Below the pieces are notes generated by a model that did not search any database, was not told where the DNA came from, and saw only the letters and a program-made list of their open reading frames with translations. From Microcaldota archaeon (GTDB lineage: Archaea; Micrarchaeota; Micrarchaeia; Anstonellales; Bilamarchaeaceae), in NCBI GenBank assembly GCA_030668565.1, contig DAOVFD010000059.1:1-6657 (forward strand): a DNA stretch of 6,657 bases, written 5' to 3'. Of this stretch, positions 5,248 to 6,657 are shown piece after piece. Position 1 is the stretch's first letter. Each line of letters begins with the position of its first letter. A program made the translations under genes and the position numbers.

Positions 5248-6434
5248 TTTTTCCACACCTCTTTAAATACGGGCATATTCAAAATCAATTCCGCATCTGG
5301 CCAGAATAGAGATTTTACCCAAGGAACAATACAGGTTTTTTTGTGTTTCCATGTCCACTCTTCCATGCTTTTTTCTGCCTTTTTTGTGGCTTTTATCAGC
5401 CATGGGGTTACGTGCACGCGGGACGCATACTCATATTTTTTCCACTCATGAAATTCCTCTACAGTAGCTATGTGTTCAGGTAAGGTGTTAAAGTTTTTAA
5501 GGGCTTTTTTTACAAACCGGAGGCATTCCTTTGCTCTCTCATATTGACGCAGCTTCGTATGAAGCCTTGCCATCATGATTGTATGATTCAACCAAGAACC
5601 GGAACCTCCGTCATACCAGTGCCAGTCCTTTACAAATTCAAACTTTCTAAACCTCTGATAACCCCCAATCTTACTGTCCCAAAGCGGCTTAAGATAACCA
5701 ACTGTCTTTCTCATCTCCGGACTATTGTCTGGAATTATCTCCGCCCACGCAGGAGCAATTATACTTATAAGTCTGCCATCGATAATTTGGCCGTTTGGTT
5801 TGATTACCTTGATAAAGTGCTTTCCATTCCACATTTTATCGAGAATGTTATCTAAGAGTTGCCTGTGCCTTTCCTCAAACTTACTAGCCAAGCTCTTTTT
5901 GTTGAGGTCTTTCATTACCTTGCCGAAAAGCTGAAAGGCCCGGCAGGTCCAGGAATTTGTCCATATCTCAAAACCCTTCTCCACCTCCTGATTCTCGTGA
6001 ACCGCATGGATACCGTAAGCCAGCCCGTTCTCCTTTATCATTCCTTGAAGGTATTTGGCGCTCAAAAGCATAGAAGGCAGCATCCTTCTGATAAAGGATT
6101 TGTTTTTCGTAAGAAGGTAGTGGGAGCACATGCCGCAGAGCACCATTGCCGTAGCATCGGTTTCTTTTGGTCTGGTTACGGTCGCCCTACCCTCGTAGTC
6201 GTATCTTTGGACGAATTCGCCGCTAAAAAACTGGAGCCTGGCCATAACATCGTAGTGCTGTTCTACCCCAACATATTTTCCCAAAGCATCATGCGCCATC
6301 GCGATTCTGGTCGAATCACGGGAATAAATGAAAGGGTATCTATCTCTCACTCCTTCCGTTCTGAAAGCACCTCGACATGGCCCCCTTGTTATTCTGGATT
6401 TTAGAAGAGCCTCCTTGGCAATGGTTTCAAGCAT
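5241..6434 (-). CDS. GH15-type (alpha/alpha)6-barrel glycosidase, glucoamylase/alpha-glucosidase or trehalase-like
   Basis: Probable exo-acting alpha-glucosidase releasing glucose from maltooligosaccharide, glycogen or trehalose. The order of conserved blocks follows GH15: YPFIYSRDSTRIA (33-45, the Y-x-W/Y-x-RD sugar-binding motif), ETDATAM (91-97), FEIWTNSW (155-162, at the place of the usual WEE with candidate acid Glu156), GQIIDGRLISI (215-225), GGYQRF (257-262), WYDGGSGSWLNHTIM (273-287), and LPEHI (318-322, matching LPEQ) with candidate base Glu319. At 397 residues it is much shorter than typical archaeal GH15 enzymes of around 600 because the N-terminal beta-sandwich is absent. There is no signal peptide, so it should act in the cytoplasm. 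It is first in a pair with the overlapping ROK glucokinase, which would capture released glucose. A TATA box lies about 23 bp upstream of the ATG. Substrate is not determined by sequence; the altered WEE block is a caution. Confidence 0.82.
   Translation of the reverse strand: MLETIAKEALLKSRITRGPCRGAFRTEGVRDRYPFIYSRDSTRIAMAHDALGKYVGVEQHYDVMARLQFFSGEFVQRYDYEGRATVTRPKETDATAMVLCGMCSHYLLTKNKSFIRRMLPSMLLSAKYLQGMIKENGLAYGIHAVHENQEVEKGFEIWTNSWTCRAFQLFGKVMKDLNKKSLASKFEERHRQLLDNILDKMWNGKHFIKVIKPNGQIIDGRLISIIAPAWAEIIPDNSPEMRKTVGYLKPLWDSKIGGYQRFRKFEFVKDWHWYDGGSGSWLNHTIMMARLHTKLRQYERAKECLRFVKKALKNFNTLPEHIATVEEFHEWKKYEYASRVHVTPWLIKATKKAEKSMEEWTWKHKKTCIVPWVKSLFWPDAELILNMPVFKEVWKKC
5256..5261 (-). promoter_or_regulatory. 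Shine-Dalgarno deciding the glucokinase start
   Basis: GAGGTG on the minus strand, 8 nt before ATG 5247. Its last G is the first base of the alternative GTG start at 5256, which it therefore cannot serve. It lies within the 3' end of the GH15 gene. Confidence 0.65.
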
Positions 6435-6453
6435 AAACAGAATTGATCCTTCT

Positions 6454-6461
6454 TATATAAA
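6454..6461 (-). promoter_or_regulatory. TATA box of the GH15-glucokinase operon
   Basis: On the minus strand TTTATATA, preceded by AATAAGGTT, a BRE-like purine stretch ending in AAGG as at purP. The centre lies about 23.5 bp upstream of the ATG at 6434, which again implies a leaderless or nearly leaderless transcript. It lies just after the stop of the 60-codon open frame at 6466. Confidence 0.6.
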
Positions 6462-6465
6462 AACC

Positions 6466-6648
6466 TTATTCGAGAAGTCTAATGACCTTATCGATTGCTC
6501 CTTTCGCCGCTTCCATCGTTTTCTGAACAATATTTCCGTTCATCACACCGATAATAGTTTGGTTGAGCTTGTCTTCCTCAGTTACCTTGGTTACCAGATC
6601 CTGCTCGTGTAAATAATACTGAAAATTATACTTTTCGTTCAGATTAGG
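6466..6648 (-). pseudogene. 60-codon coding-like open frame without a clear start; possible gene remnant or small gene
   Basis: On the minus strand an open frame runs from just after an in-frame TAA (6651-6649) to a TAA at 6468-6466. The codons look protein-like, encoding a helical, charged C-terminal stretch (for example DLVTKVTEEDKLNQ, then MEAAKGAIDKVIRLLE at the end). There is no ATG, GTG or TTG in the first 35 codons. The first usable starts are an adjacent GTG and ATG in the second half (GVMNGN), giving only about 25 residues; a CTG near the beginning is the other option. All three minus frames have stops within about 20 bases of the window edge, so this is not simply the tail of a longer open gene. 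It could be a decayed or frameshifted gene, a small gene with a rare start, or chance. No product is recognised. Confidence 0.3.
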
Positions 6649-6657
6649 TTAGTAACT

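Noticed and set aside
5248..5256. GTG start extending the glucokinase by three residues
   Set aside because: The Shine-Dalgarno GAGGTG runs directly into that GTG, leaving no spacing, but stands 8 nt from ATG 5247.
4796..5266. Plus-strand open frame of about 156 codons opposite the glucokinase
   Set aside because: The minus strand carries every ROK motif, and this frame has no recognisable motifs of its own.
5859..6404. Plus-strand open frame of about 181 codons opposite the GH15 gene
   Set aside because: The minus-strand frame shows ordered GH15 motifs; the plus frame is a shadow.

Overview
The window looks like chromosomal DNA from an AT-rich archaeon. Four things point that way: a PurP-type FAICAR synthetase, a family found almost only in Archaea; a cis-prenyltransferase with the archaeal/eukaryotic DGNRR motif rather than the usual bacterial DGNGR; promoters read as TATA boxes 23-26 bp upstream of start codons; and archaeal Shine-Dalgarno sites (GGTG/GAGG) in front of operon-internal genes. 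The lineage cannot be fixed from this stretch. An uncultivated group is plausible, but that is inference. There are no rRNA, tRNA, CRISPR or mobile elements, and no gene-free stretch over 300 bases.

Layout. On the minus strand, a three-gene unit runs leftward from about 1190 off the left edge: a PadR-family repressor, a MacB/LolD-type ABC ATPase, and the first 32 codons of an exported protein. Each junction is an ATGA stop/start overlap. The PadR promoter carries AT-rich inverted repeats over the TATA box and start site, which suggests autoregulation. Upstream on the same strand (1228-2430) is a roughly 400-residue, highly charged coiled-coil protein of unknown function with a short C-terminal amphipathic helix. 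It is the least explained gene here.

Divergent from it, on the plus strand, is a purP-uppS operon (2606-4347) joining purine synthesis and polyprenyl lipid-carrier synthesis. It meets, stop codon to stop codon with no base between, a minus-strand pair (4348-6434): a compact GH15-type alpha-glucosidase/glucoamylase followed by a ROK-family glucokinase overlapping it by 7 bp. These two form a likely cytoplasmic route from an alpha-glucan or alpha-glucoside through glucose to glucose 6-phosphate.

The right edge (6466-6648, minus) holds a 60-codon open frame that looks coding but has no conventional start near its beginning. It may be a gene remnant or an oddly started small gene.

A pattern across the window is that the clearest promoter-proximal genes (padR-like, purP, GH15) appear to be leaderless, while genes inside operons carry Shine-Dalgarno sites. 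No clear new multi-gene system is visible. The best candidates for something undescribed are the coiled-coil protein and the PadR-controlled ABC/exported-protein operon that runs off the left edge.
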